Assembly (NCBI GenBank): GCA_028829895.1
Contig: CM054181.1
Span: forward strand, 6,137,501 to 6,201,500
DNA: 64,000 bases
Direction of reading: 5' to 3'
Source: Sinotaia quadrata
Lineage: Eukaryota; Mollusca; Gastropoda; Architaenioglossa; Viviparidae
This document shows, in pieces, positions 1 to 11,904 of this stretch. The notes under the pieces are model-generated. The model had not been told where the DNA came from. It saw only the letters and a program-made list of their open reading frames with translations, and made no database searches. Made by a program: the position numbers and the translations under genes. The number at the start of each line of letters is the position of its first letter. Within the stretch, counting starts at the first letter, position 1.

Positions 1-224
1 GACTTTCGCAGAAAGGAGTACACCATTTTTTCTTTGATGCTTTTGATCCACTTCAGACTACAGTGACTACTGTATGCTACCATCATGCTGGTGTGTGAAT
101 CTTGCATTGTTCTCAAACTTATCAGCAACATGTTGTTGTAAGTTGATTCCTGTGAATTCAGTTCAAGAGTCAATATGGCGAACATTGAGATTTGAGTTTG
201 GTCTTTAGAATTCTTGAAAGTTTC

Positions 225-449
225 TTAAACATTTCTCGTGGTGTGTTCAGAAGTACACACAAAGATTCTAGGACACATCACGTGATGTGCTTTGATAGTG
301 CATGTGAAGCTCGGGACAATTCTCCACAGAGTGTTTGTAAGCACATCAAAGATTATGGAACAGTTCTGTAACATGCCTAGAAGGGGTACATTGAACTGTC
401 GCATAATAAAAAAATAAGTGACACTTTGCAAACCACATGATTGAGACAC
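225..449 (-). pseudogene. Short conserved reading frame inside DF1-A (unknown product)
   Basis: A 74-codon frame on the strand opposite to the DF1 orientation used here. Its peptide is recognisably similar to the frame at 45672-45866 in DF1-C: both contain NVPLLG, then F-x-CTIK, then EHTT, and both stop two or three residues after EHTT. The product is not recognised. DNA homology of the two copies alone would give similar peptides, so this may be a decayed coding piece or only a shared open stretch. Low confidence as a real protein. Confidence 0.25.
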
Positions 450-492
450 ATGCCATGACAGTTGCCATCATTGAAAAAGTAATGTGATTGAC

Positions 493-563
493 TATAATTA
501 TCTGTGAAACTCCTCTCCCATTTCTCTCTGTGAACGTGACTTAGAGTTTCACAGATAATTATA
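493..563. repeat. Perfect 20-bp inverted repeat (hairpin or mini-MITE)
   Basis: The arm at 493-512 (TATAATTATCTGTGAAACTC) is the exact reverse complement of the arm at 544-563, with a 31-base loop. It lies within DF1-A at a point where copy C has unrelated, longer sequence. It could be a tiny inserted inverted-repeat element or a fold-back made during a deletion. Confidence 0.85.
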
Positions 564-683
564 TATACATATGTAAAAACCTTATGTTGGAGTAATAGTG
601 GGTGGATGGAGGCTCGCTAAATATAAAAAAAGACGAATTTTTATTTCCACCTGCAGAAACATCATCTGACAGTAAAACGTCGA

Positions 684-1095
684 TCTTATTATTGTGTAAA
701 GAGTTTTAGGACACCTTTACCATGTTGATCTCATTATTGTGTAAAGAGTTTTAGGACACCTTTACCATGTTGATCTCATTATTGTGTAAAGAGTTTTAGG
801 ACACCTTTACCATGTTGATCTCATCATTGTGTAAAGAGTTTTAGGACACCTTTACCATGTTGATCTCATTATTGTGTAAAGAGTTTTAGGACACCTTTAC
901 CATGTTGATCTCATTATTGTGTAAAGAGTTTTAGGACACCTTTACCATGTTGATCTCATTATTGTGTAAAGAGTTTTAGGACAACTTTACCATGTTGATC
1001 TCATTATTGTGTAAAGAGTTTTAGGACAACTTTACCATGTTGATCTCATTATTGTGTAAAGAGTTTTAGGACAACTTTACCATGTTGATCTCATT
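684..1095. repeat. 45-bp minisatellite, about 9 copies, inside DF1-A
   Basis: The word CATGTTGATC recurs exactly every 45 bp (721, 766, 811, 856 and on to 1081). Copies are nearly identical, and the last ones share an A-for-C change (GGACAACTTT). The unit is an expansion of DF1 sequence that is two copies in B and single in C (TTTTACGACACC-like). Confidence 0.95.
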
Positions 1096-1194
1096 AATAA
1101 GTATAAATTAAGATTCTCGATCACTTGTAATTAGTTCTGAGTTATTAATTAATGATAATCATAACAAGTGAAGGGTGACCAGATGTGTCTCGCA

Positions 1195-1230
1195 CGCACA
1201 CACATACATACACACACACACACACACAAG
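1195..1230. repeat. CA microsatellite
   Basis: Short CA/CATA run directly after the 3' end of DF1-A. Confidence 0.8.
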
Positions 1231-2036
1231 TATCCAAACAATTTTAATGCAATAAATTACGAGGTTCTTTACAATATATATTTCAAAACCCACCAGTCAA
1301 ACCAATTGAAATCCACTTGTAATTTGTTCATCTCAGCATTCGTCTTCGGCTTTATCAGTAATTAATTTCTTCAACTTTTGATTGATTGATTTTGCGGTCG
1401 AGTGCAATTCTCTAAAAAGACGGAAGAAACCCTTTCAATGGAGAGAGAGATTTCTGGACTCACTTTTCTGGGAGGACGGGTGTGTGGGTGTCTGAATTCA
1501 ACACCGAATTTCAGTTTATCTTCTTTACTGGGTTGTCATCAAGGTCAAGGCCTGTTGCCTGCGTCAAGTAGATTCTGGTCCAAGTGTAAATACTGCATCG
1601 CACAACTCCCGGAATTTGGAACACTCCCCTACCATCAAACACTGGAACTTCCTGTCTCAGATTTCTAAGTGGTGTCCTCACTGCAATGTGTATGGCTGCT
1701 AAGTAGCCCTGGCAACAGATGTCTTGGGGATTTAGTGTACATTGTTTATAAGAAAGGATTAATCCTTTTTTGTGCGAAGGGTGTAGGAGGAAATACATAT
1801 ATATAGTATCAAGTCGTATTACACCCATGTGACCTTTCATGAACGAATAGTGCAGACGCACTAGGTCACTGGAGTGTTAAGCTTGCGTGCTATAGTTCTT
1901 TGACAGTGGGATGCGAAATTGGTGTTATTCTCAAAATAATTAGCCATCCATCATCTGCTTTCCAGTGAGCTCGCATTTCTTTTTATATTTTCTCCTATCT
2001 CGCGAAACGCTCCTAAGAGAGCAAGGAAACGGTCCC

Positions 2037-2038
<2 letters not shown>
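1231..2038. other. Mostly unique DNA with an unrecognised open frame
   Basis: There is no tandem structure. Reverse-strand codons 1511-1861 give 116 residues with a fairly complex composition, and + strand 1402-1668 gives 88 residues. Neither is recognised. The GC-richer core 1480-1700 could be an old mobile-element or gene fragment. No convincing splice pair or poly(A) site was identified. Confidence 0.3.
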
Positions 2039-2088
<50 letters not shown>

Positions 2089-2124
2089 TATGTGTGTGTA
2101 TGTGTGTGTATGTGTGTATGTGTG

Positions 2125-2209
<85 letters not shown>
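2039..2209. repeat. TG microsatellite with TGCG core
   Basis: TG runs flank an interrupted TATG zone and a pure run of TGCG units at about 2126-2160. Alternating purine-pyrimidine DNA of this kind can adopt the Z form. Confidence 0.95.
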
Positions 2210-2211
<2 letters not shown>

Positions 2212-2671
2212 AACTATAATTTCTCTTGGCTTTCTTGTAATTTCGTAAAGGTGAGATCACTGCACAAGACAACCGGGAACGAAGCTTATATTAAGGGAGG
2301 TCAATCTGGCAATCGCCACCAAATTTTTTCAGGTCCATACTCATTTTTTTTCTGCTGGAAATAATCCCAATCTACGCATGGGAGGGATCCCTTTCATCTC
2401 GTACAGCTCGGGCTTCGTCACGTTCCCGTATATCATGTCAGGGGGTTACTAAACGAGCAGTCATTAAGGTTTTTGGAATGGAGTGCGCAAAGACAAGAAA
2501 TTTATTTCTGAGACGCCTTAGGATGAAATCCGATTACGCGATTAGCGAATGAAGAATGTTGTTTTTCCTTTGTCGGAAAACACCAGTTTGTCGTATAAAA
2601 CAAATCCATCATTGGAAATAAGACGGTAATAAACCGCTATGCCCACTCTCTCTTTCTCTTCCCCAGCTCTA
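2210..2671. other. Unique spacer
   Basis: Mixed-composition spacer between two microsatellites. I see no gene or repeat in it. Confidence 0.5.
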
Positions 2672-2958
<287 letters not shown>

Positions 2959-3034
2959 CTATTATTCCATTTGTTTCCTCTTCGGCATCAACTGTATTGA
3001 TTACTTTTTAAGGTGCGATCAACGTTGTACAATT

Positions 3035-3187
3035 GTTATAATTTATATCATAGTATGAGGCTATCTGAAAGAAATATTTATTTGCCTAAGTTAGCTCTTG
3101 ACTGTCCATGTTATAATTGATATCAAAGTATGAGGATATCTGAAAGAAATATTTATTTGCCTAAGTTAGCTCTTCTTGACAGTCCAT
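3035..3187. repeat. 75-bp direct duplication
   Basis: Two copies starting GTTATAATT at 3035 and 3110, differing at a few bases. Confidence 0.9.
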
Positions 3188-3270
3188 CTCGCACAGTACG
3201 CCAATGTTCGTTACCAAGTGTCCGGTGGTGTGCTTATTATATATTAAAGTGTCCAATCAGTGAAATGCTC

Positions 3271-3376
3271 TGTATACCACATTTTCCGGATGACAAACAT
3301 TTTTTAATGCGTTCAAACCAATTGTATACCACATTTTCCGGACGACAAACATTTTTTAATGCGTTCAAACCAATTC
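3271..3376. repeat. 52-bp direct duplication
   Basis: TGTATACCACATTTTCCGGA recurs at 3271 and 3323, each followed by the same tail. Confidence 0.9.
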
Positions 3377-3479
3377 TATAACGTTAAATCAAGTTTACGG
3401 AGGTAGCGTTTTAAAAGACAATTATTAAGTAGTAAACTGAACATGTGTATTCCTGTGTCCAGATATGTTCAATTAATGA

Positions 3480-3541
3480 CATCAGGGAGAGAGGGAGAGA
3501 GAGGGAGAGAGAGAGGGAGAGAGAAAGAGAGGCAGGGAGAG
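3480..3541. repeat. GAGAGGGA purine microsatellite
   Basis: Purine-only run of GA and GGGA units. Confidence 0.9.
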
Positions 3542-4205
3542 CTATGAAAGTGGCAATTTTATGAAGACGCGTTTTACTCCCGGAACAAACATTCGGAATC
3601 AGGATCTGCCCACGGTGATAGACATCACCACTGCACGCACATCTATTTGTATTACCCACAGCTTCAAGGAGACAGCTACAAAGCTGTTTGCATAGAGGAC
3701 ATAGGATGGGATGGTGGGGGACAAAATCCACCCTCTCTCCCCGCAGTCTTCAGTACACCTCCCTCACTATCATCTCTAATGTGCCTGTTGATATGATTCA
3801 CAGCCACCAAGGAAGAACTACAAGCCTGTAGCGTTACATCACTTGGGTTACCACACACCTCGTGGTTCGGGGAGATCATGGTCCGTACCGGTCTTCTTGT
3901 CGCTCCTGCCCCCCCTCCCCCCCATATATCCAATGCGCGTGTCGATGGGGAATTAAAGTATTTCTGTTGTCCATTTCACATGAACTGCTCCCTGTAAATG
4001 ATGTCAGGTCTTTTCAGTGACGACACATTTGCTGCGTTCTTAAGGTAAAAAAAAAAAAATAATAATTTGAATTGCCAACCTTGGCCGAGCGCGTACATAA
4101 CAGATAACAAACACGTTTTAAGGAATTACGAATACAGAAATCAGGCGCCAAAGAAAGAAATAACAAACTTATTATTTAACAAAAACAAGCATGCATACAA
4201 CAAGC
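3542..4205. other. GC-richer unique segment, then AT-rich spacer
   Basis: 3542-3960 is visibly richer in G and C than its surroundings and is open on the reverse strand (3411-3731 and 3676-3933), with a Cys-rich peptide in the first frame. I recognise no domain. It could be a decayed mobile element or exon-like fragment. 3960-4205 is plain AT-rich spacer. Confidence 0.3.
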
Positions 4206-4208
4206 TCA

Positions 4209-4575
4209 CTCGTGCAATAACTCACTAAATATTCATTGTAACTCAGCTTGGTAAATTTCAAATTACAGTCATTCGCAATAACTCACTAAATATTTATTGT
4301 AACTCAGCTTGGTAAATTTCAAATTACAGTCATTCGCAATAACTCACTAAATATTCATTGTAACTCAGCTTGGTAAATTTCAAATTACAGTCATTCGCAA
4401 TAACTCACTAAATATTTATTGTAACTCAGCTTGGTAAATTTCAAATTACAGTCATTCGCAATAACTCACTAAATATACATTGTAACTCAGCTTGGTAAAT
4501 TTCAAATTACAGTCATTCGCAATAACTCACTAAATATTCATTGTAACTCAGCTTGGTAAAATTCAAATTTCAGTC
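4209..4575. repeat. 61-bp minisatellite, 6 copies
   Basis: CATTCGCAATAACTCAC recurs at 4270, 4331, 4392 and 4453 and beyond, an exact 61-bp step. Copies differ mainly at one site (ATATTCATT, ATATTTATT or ATATACATT). Confidence 0.95.
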
Positions 4576-4619
4576 TTTCCCTGTACCATATAATTCTGCT
4601 AATAAATTGAATAGTAATA

Positions 4620-4770
4620 TCTCAAATGTATGTGTCTGTATGTGTGTTTGTGTGCGTGTATATGTGTGTGAGTGTGTACTTAACAAAGTCATTGATATTA
4701 TTTCATAAAAATATATATCTATGCGTGCGTGCGTACATACATTTGTATCTGTGTGTGTGTGTGTACATAT
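4620..4770. repeat. Degenerate TG-rich tract
   Basis: Interrupted TG, TATG and TGCG runs. Confidence 0.75.
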
Positions 4771-5985
4771 CAAATAATTGTATACATACTGCAAAGTAAG
4801 GCAATTTTGTAACAAATTCATTCGCTGCCGATGGTAGCAGTACTGCTAGGACTATGCGAAAAGGCTCAGGGTGTTCAAAAGATGGAGTGTATTTGTGTGT
4901 ACGCGTGAGAGAGAGAAAGAGGAATGTGTGAGTATGCGTGAGTCAGTGAGATCACTATAAAACATTGGCGATTCACAAGTTTAGTCGAATGCGCATGCGC
5001 ATAAATCAAAATTTAACAAAGAGGACAAAATGAAGGCCATGTCGGAGGGGGGCAGCGCTTAGATTTAATGGCATCCCTTTCGAGATGGTTGCCCTTTTTC
5101 ATCTGTTGTTTCTACTCAGCGTGATCCTCATCCAATGAAACATCAATGATAAAACAGGTTTTCAGTTTGCTGATAAGGTAAATCATTTTAAAATAGAAAC
5201 AAAAACATTTATTAGTAATGGAAGAACAATTTAAATTAAGAAAATGTGTGCAATCCAATGCTAGTACAAATCGTGAAATTTTATGATTTTGTCCACATTT
5301 GTTCATCATTGACTTTAGAAAAGTAATTTTTCAAGTTAAATATTATTTCTTTTGTTTAAGTGTGTATAATTTCACCATTTCACCAAAACAGAAAAAAAAA
5401 ATACCCCCGAGAAATTTAGGCGGATAGAACAGGAAAAGAAGAAGAAATGAAATATTTTACAGCTATGTATACATTCTTTCACTCATTTATTACTTAGTAC
5501 ATTACTGACTGGCTTGATTAACATTAGCATCGAAAATGCTGCTTCTTTGGAAACGCAAGCAAATGTAAAAAGAGATTACATCAGAGTTAAAAATTGCTAG
5601 CCATGGAAGAGAGTTGGTCAAGTGCTTTCTCTTACTTTCTATATCACCTCCTTTCTCTCCCACTTTTTCTTTTTGGCTTTCGTTTAGCAGAAATGAAACA
5701 AAGTAAATTGAAGAACGCAAAGAAAGAAGGATAAAACGGAAACGAAATAAAAAGACAAAATAACTGTGCAGAAACAAGGTCAATTTGGTTTGACGTCAAC
5801 ATTTTAGTGTTGTTTTCCTCACACGGAGGAAAGAATAAAGAAAGAAAAGATAGATAGAACAGACAAGGAAGAAAACGTTTTAATAAAGAGGAATGTGGTA
5901 TACCCGCAAAGCAAGAAAGAATTTTTAAACATGATAATTGCAAAACAACAAGAACAAAATGGTAAGAAAAAGTACTAAAGATGTA
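4771..5985. other. AT-rich unique spacer
   Basis: No array and no recognisable frame. The tract becomes increasingly purine-rich towards its right end. Confidence 0.5.
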
Positions 5986-6325
5986 AAAGAGAAAGGAAGA
6001 AAGAACGAAAGAAAGGAAGAAAGAAAGAAAGAGAAAGAAAGAAGAAAAGGAAGGAAGAAAGAAAGAATGAAAGAAAGGAAGGAAGGAAGAAAGAAAGAAA
6101 AAAAGAAAGAAAGGAAGGAAGGAAGAAAGAAAGGAAGAAAAAATAAAGAAGGAAAGAAAGAAAGGAAGAAAGAAAGAAAGAAAAAAGAAAGGAAGAAAGA
6201 AAGAAAGAATAAAGAAAAAGAGATTGTAAAAAAACAAAGAAAACAATCAATGCGAAAAAAGAAGATAAGTAAAAGCAAAACAAAAACATAATGAAAGAAA
6301 GAAAGAATGAAAGAAGAAAAAGTTT
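5986..6325. repeat. Long polypurine tract (GAAA/GGAA)
   Basis: More than 300 bases are almost only A and G on the + strand, in GAAA, GGAA and GAAGG units with few pyrimidine interruptions. It yields Lys/Glu/Arg-rich frames on + and Phe/Ser/Leu-rich frames on -, which are artefacts. Confidence 0.93.
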
Positions 6326-6979
6326 AAACTACATTTTTTCATAAATGTGGGTTTGCCAGCTGACATTTTCCTTTCCTGTCTTATCCCTCACGTACATAAA
6401 AATATGGATTTCCTTCTTCGTGGAAGAACAATATATTAGGAAGATTTATATTAACAGCTCTAGTAAGACCTGGTTTTAGAACTGTTGTTTGCAATTTTAC
6501 CCAAATCACTAAAGCGCTGCAGGAAGGAAAGTAGTCAGAATTTTTTTTTGTGTTATGCATTGAAAATATTGACTTCAGAAGAATACAGCTTTAAAAATAA
6601 ATGAAAATCCTCGTATAAAACACATATGTTTCGACAAGAAAATATTTTGATAAACTGTAATACTCTTTGTGATATTTGTTGATTTGATTTTTGTTATTTT
6701 TTGTTAAATGAACATGTTTTATAGTGGTCTCTGTTATTGTTGATAACAAATTCTCTTGATAAACATCTGTTACGTGATAGGCACTTCGCGTAAATCTATT
6801 TATTAATGAATAATCATTTCATTGTGTTTGTAGGCTAAATAAACTACAATAATGTGCTTGCAACGAGGAACACACGTTATACAATGTGCTGACACGGGTT
6901 TGCACAGTCTGCTTTCTGGAACTTCATACAAAAAATAAACAAGCTATCAAACTTCGCTAAGTTATACAAATTCATCAAA
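6326..6979. other. AT-rich unique spacer
   Basis: I see no gene or repeat. Confidence 0.5.
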
Positions 6980-7638
6980 CAGATTTACGTTATGTAATTA
7001 GCCTAGGTATACCAACCTGCCATGTACATATTTACGTTATGTGGTTAGCCTAGGTATACCAACCTGCCATGTACATATTTACGTTATGTGGTTAGCCTAG
7101 GTATACCAACCTGCCATGTACATATTTACGTTATGTGGTTAGCCTAGGTATACCAACCTGCCATGTACAGATTTACGTTATTTGGTTAGCCTAGGTATAC
7201 CAAACTGCCATGTACATATTTACGTTATGTGGTTAGCCTAGGTATACCAACCTGCCATGTACAGATTTACGTTATGTGGTTAGCCTAGGTATACCAACCT
7301 GCCATGTACAGATTTACGTTATGTGGTTAGCCTAGGTATACCAACCTGCCATGTACAGATTTACGTTATGTGGTTAGCCTAGGTATACCAACCTGCCATG
7401 TACAGATTTACGTTATGTGGTTAGCCTAGGTATACCAACATGCCATGTACATATTTATGTTATGTGGTTAGCCTAGGTATACCAACCTGCCATGTACATA
7501 TTTACGTTATGTGATTAGCCTAGATATACCAACCTGCCATGTACATATTTACGTTATGTGGTTAGCCTAGGTATACCAACCTGCCATGTACAGATTTACG
7601 TTATGTGGTTAGCCTAGGTATACCAACCTGCCATATAC
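6980..7638. repeat. 47-bp minisatellite, about 14 copies
   Basis: Units contain TTTACGTTATGTGGTTAGCC and CTAGGTATACCAACCTGCC and recur every 47 bp (7031, 7078 and on). The variant GTACATATTT versus GTACAGATTT splits the array into runs, showing local spread of variants. Confidence 0.96.
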
Positions 7639-8395
7639 GTTGTACTAAATAACAACAACATGAACAAATTCCTCCAGAATGGTAGAAGTAATCGGTTTAA
7701 TATGTTATGCAATTTCTGCATCTAATAGGCTGTATACTTTACCAATATTTTGTTGCAAGTAGTCACAGTACTGCTATAAAACATACTTACTTCTCATTGT
7801 ATACACCTTTATCAAACGGGTTTCATAATTACAGGCACATTATTCAAAATTTAAAAAAAATAATTGAAGTAAACCTATCTGTAACAGATAATTATGAAAC
7901 AAGCACATAATAATAGTAAATTATGAACTAAAGCTTATTCTTTCACTGCATGAACTTTAAACATAAATTTGTCTACAGATCCATTCGTAGAGCACCATTA
8001 AAGTTGGACTGCTAATAATGATTAAATTAATATGTATTTGATTTACTAAAGCAATTAATGAAAGCACTTAACAATATAGTCAATGGCTACACTAAATATT
8101 CATGTCAAAATGGGTTACTACTTTCGATAACAAAACATTAACAGTTTATATCGGTGAGATAATGAAACATAGATCGTCTTGTGTAAAGAGTGATAATCAG
8201 ACGGTCATAGTTTTAATGGCCAAGAGAACAGGGATGATGTCACTATTTTAGGATAACAGTTACTTATTTTACGAACACAATATGATAACCTTAAAACTCA
8301 GATCAACAGTTCCAGCAAATAGTTAGGAAGTAAACCAGGGTATCCACAACAGAAGAGTAATGATTACTAACTAGCACATTGAATGTTAATGGTGA
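7639..8395. other. AT-rich unique spacer
   Basis: I see no gene or repeat. The 67-codon frame at 7707-7910 has no recognisable features. Confidence 0.5.
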
Positions 8396-8960
8396 CACGT
8401 TGTTGTGATTTTTCCCCAATATGGCTGCTAGCGTCGAACCATGAGATGACATCGCTTCCGCCCGGATGGTCGGTAGGCCAGAGTCGGCTTCAATGAGTTT
8501 AACTGGCAGCAGCTAGGGGCAAATGATAAAACTAGCTGTTGCTCTGTCAGCAGAAGCATTGGGTAACCGCAGTAGGGTGGAAGTTGAACCTGCCCCAGCT
8601 TTCCGTATTTTGAAGTCTGCTAATGCCGCACTTATCAGGAAGTTCTCTGGTGCGAGCAGTGTCAGCTAAGAAGACAGAATGTTGCAGTGAAGCGTAATAA
8701 TATGTTGCGTGCATTGCAGGCTGAGACTGAAATACAAAAAGTAGTCCAGTGATAGTTGTGCTTTAGAAGACAACTCTGGGAGAAGAAGGCCGCGCCCCGA
8801 GACGTCTGTTGGCAGAGCAGTAAAATAGCGTCTTATTCTTTCTCAACACAATGGCGCCAAAAATAGGAAATTGTCATCTGCTATAAAACAGCTCCTCTTA
8901 GAGAATAGGGTGAGGGTGTTGAGCGTCCAGTGCTGGAATATGTTTGTCACGGTTAAGGGG
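8396..8960 (+). pseudogene. GC-richer decayed coding-like relic
   Basis: This block is clearly GC-richer than its flanks. Short coding-looking stretches occur in different + frames, such as a 48-codon frame from ATG 8527, and later a stretch reading LRALQAETEIQKVVQ before a stop. Frame changes and stops separate them. The pattern suits a frame-broken gene or retroelement piece, but no domain is recognised. It could instead be an untranslated exon or promoter island. Confidence 0.3.
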
Positions 8961-9499
8961 AGGTAATCATTTACATTTCTTTCTTTTTTTAATTTAAATT
9001 TTGTTTCCTTTGTTATCGGTCACAAGAACGTTCTTTTTCTTCTCCGTGAATAAAAGCAATGTCTCTACATGCAATGTCAGAGTGTTTGCGAGCGTGTATA
9101 TTTGTTATGCATGTATTGTAACAATACACTGTTTTATTTATTCATTTTGATGATCATTGATTATGTTAGGTGTAGATAGGAGTTGTATTTAACAATTTAT
9201 TTTTTTAGCGTGGTTATTGAGATAGGGACTATATTCAGTAATTTATTTCTTTAGTATACTTGTTGAGATACGCGCCTTTAGACAGGAGAGAAGGCGCCCA
9301 CACAATAGATGTTTACAACTTGAGGGATCTCAAACGCTTTTGTCTCGTCAGGATGCTAGTAATGGTGTGCAGAAAACTCAAATGCTTTCTCTTCACCCTG
9401 AGTTCTGGTGCGGCCATTTTACTAATTTTTTCATAAACTGGTAAAAAGGGTCATTGGGGTGTTTACTGCCATCTGACTGAGACTTCATATTTTGGCATC
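8961..9499. other. Spacer with a diverged 55-bp direct repeat
   Basis: Near 9172-9275 a segment (TTGAGATA, then AATTTATTT) is present twice with divergence. Otherwise unremarkable. Confidence 0.4.
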
Positions 9500-10120
9500 T
9501 TTCAAGGTACAGACCTACCAGTCTCTACCTAGTCTTTCAAGGTACAGACCTACCAGCCTCTACCTAGTCTTTCAAGGTACAGACCTACCAGTCTCTACCT
9601 AGTCTGTCAAGGTACAGACCTACCGGCCTCTACCTAGTCTTTCAAGGTACAGACCTACCAGTCTCTACCTAGTCTGTCAAGATACAGACCTACCACCTCT
9701 ACCTAGTCTTTCAAGATACAGACCTACCACCTCTACCTAGTCTTTCAAGGTACAGACCTACCAGTCTCTACCTAGTCTTTCAAGGTACAGACCTACCAGT
9801 CTCTACCTAGTCTTTCAAGGTACAGACCTACCACCTCTACCTAGTCTTTCAAGATACAGACCTACCACCTCTACCTAGTCTTTCAAGGTACAGACCTACC
9901 ACCTCTACCTAGTCTTTCAAGATACAGACCTACCACCTCTACCTAGTCTTTCAAGGTACAGACCTACCACCTCTACCTAGTCTTTCAAGATACAGACCTA
10001 CCACCTCTACCTAGTCTTTCAAGATACAGACCTACCACCTCTACCTAGTCTTTCAAGATACAGACCTACCACCTCTACCTAGTCTTTCAAGGTACAGACC
10101 TACCAGTCTCTACCTAGTCA
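9500..10120. repeat. 34-36-bp minisatellite, about 18 copies
   Basis: CTACCTAGTCTTTCAAG followed by TACAGACCTACC recurs throughout. Two unit lengths are mixed (ending CCAGTCT or CCACCT), and AGATACAG and AGGTACAG variants alternate, as in a higher-order pattern. Confidence 0.95.
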
Positions 10121-10321
10121 TTCGTTGAATCCCCACCCATCGACAGCAAATCATCAGTACCCACAATATCAGGGAGTGAGAAATTTTGTCCAGCAAGGAG
10201 AGGGCATTCTTCACTTCACTCCTTTTTATTGGTCTTCACCATTTGTAACTGCATCGTTTTTTTTTTTTTAACGAGGAGTACTTTCTGCGTTTATCAATAA
10301 GAAAGATCACCCTGATATATA

Positions 10322-10535
10322 CAAGGTGTCCCAAAAGTAGGTTTACAGTTATTAAACTACCTTTTATAAAAACATTCCTCAGAGTATAAATCTAACTTAC
10401 ATAAACAGCTTTTTCCTTGCTAATTGTAATTTATTTTATTATGTAAAGCTAACTGTTTACTTGATAATATTTTTTAATTTATATTCAAATAAATACTCTA
10501 GGTGATAATTGTAAACCTACTTTTGGGCCACCCTG
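10322..10535. mobile_element. mariner-type MITE (214 bp) with TA target duplication
   Basis: The left end CAAGGTGTCCCAAAAGTAGG is matched in inverted orientation by the right end, which reads CCTACTTTTGGGCCACCCTG; the match continues through TTTACA and then AATT/AGTT-like bases, about 28 bp with few mismatches. Each end abuts a TA (10320-10321 and 10536-10537). Termini of the CAGGGTGNCCCAAAAGT kind with TA duplication are typical of mariner/Tc1 elements. The 214-bp interior is AT-rich and has no transposase, so it is a non-autonomous copy. Confidence 0.88.
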
Positions 10536-10814
10536 TATATATATATCAATTGGCTTTTACATCTACCATATTGTTTCAAGTACCTAATTGCATTGACTAC
10601 TAATTTCCCATGCGTACGTATTTCCGATACCTAATGAGATCACCGAAATGTATTGATTGCAGTTTATTTTGCAAATTTTAATACCCGCCATGCCTAATAT
10701 TACACCATGCAATATTGCTTTAACGTCTCGTTTAATTTTGTATCTATTACTCGCAATCAGGCCAGTGGGCTGTCGTTTAAAAAAAATACTTCTCTGGCTT
10801 TACGTGTAGATCTA
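10536..10814. other. Unique spacer
   Basis: I see no gene or repeat. Confidence 0.5.
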
Positions 10815-11030
10815 CTGTAGGCCTATCTAATCGAAGGACCACTGAACATTGATTTTATGCAGTTTGAAATATCTAATCGAAGGACCACTGTAGGCCTATC
10901 TAATCGTAGGACCACTATAAGCCTATCTAATCGTAGGACCACTGTAGGCCTATCTAATCGTAGGACCACTGCAGGCCTATCTAATCGAAGGACCACTGAA
11001 CATTGATTTTATGCAGTTTGAAATATCTGC
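10815..11030. repeat. 27-bp minisatellite with a longer duplicated edge
   Basis: AGGCCTATCTAATCG plus AGGACCACTG repeats about every 27 bp. A longer segment ending TTTATGCAGTTTGAAATATC occurs at both edges, so the array sits within a larger duplication. Confidence 0.9.
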
Positions 11031-11536
11031 ACGAGTACTCGTCATTCTATTTTTAGAAACAAAACAACAACAATCTTAGTCCGTAGAGATTCATTTGCAC
11101 TGCTTATGATGGTACTTATTTTTAAAGTGTCAGAGTTGGAGTAAACAACTCAAGTAAAGAATATGCTAGAAATTGCTGACACAATCCAAACCAGTTCATA
11201 GTGGATGAGTAGTTTTTCTAATAGTCTCATACTTGCTCATAACAACTTCATCCAACGGGGATGGACTGAATGCTATTTTGTTGAAGAAGTTCTCTATTCT
11301 AATCAATTTGTTTTTGACATAACTAGAGTCCAGTCATAAAGGCAATTGTTAGCTTATGTTAAGTAATTGATATAAACCGAATGAGCTTAGAAACATTTCG
11401 TACATGTTTTCTATTGATCCATGATTTGAATTGGGGAATACTTTATGTAATTGAACCATTATTTCTATGTTCACTAATTTCATTTTACTGTATATTATAC
11501 TTGTGAATTTTGATCGATGCAAAATTTCTTATGTTA

Positions 11537-11620
11537 TGTGTATATCGGGTTAACAAATGTCCATTGCAGAATTTCTCATGTGTATATCGGGTTAACAAAT
11601 GTCCATTGCAGAATTTGTAA
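11537..11620. repeat. 42-bp duplication within DF1-B
   Basis: TATATCGGGTTAACAAATGT occurs at 11541 and 11583; other DF1 copies have it once. Confidence 0.88.
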
Positions 11621-11904
11621 GTTGCGAATGTTTGTAAGGGAGAAATGCTTTTAGATATGAAATATACCTGAAGTTTAGTATTGTCTTAATTTGACTTTTG
11701 CAGAAAGGAAAACATCTTTTGATGCTTTTGAACCACTTCAGACTACTGTTACTACTGTACTCTACCGGATCACGTTGGTGTTTGTGGGTGGGGGCTCGTT
11801 AAATATAAATAAAAGACGAATTTTTATTCATTTTTCAGTAAGACATTTCTGCCTGCAGAAACATCATGCGACCTTATACACGTCTACCCTATTATAGTGT
11901 AAAG

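Larger units (their letters stand above)
1..1190 (+). mobile_element. DF1 copy A (5' part cut by window edge)
   Basis: This is a copy of the dispersed family DF1, beginning inside the element at the window edge. It shares with copies B and C the block starting GACTTTCGCAGAAAGG, the CAGACTAC and ACTACTGTA blocks, the block GGCTCGCTAAATATAAA followed by AAGACGAATTTTTATT, and the 3' block around TTAATTAATGATAATCATAA ending in AGTGAAGGGTGACCAGATG. Relative to C it carries a 45-bp tandem array (684-1095) and a hairpin (493-563) where C has other sequence. Its class is not recognised: no transposase or reverse transcriptase is visible. Homology to B and C is seen directly; the mobile nature is inferred from dispersal and from the target duplication of C. 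Confidence 0.85.

Noticed and set aside
5644..6291. Phe/Ser/Leu-rich and Lys/Glu-rich long frames
   Set aside because: They are translations of the polypurine tract on both strands.
9500..10120. CRISPR-like direct repeats
   Set aside because: Units are contiguous tandem copies without unique spacers, in eukaryotic-type DNA with no cas genes.
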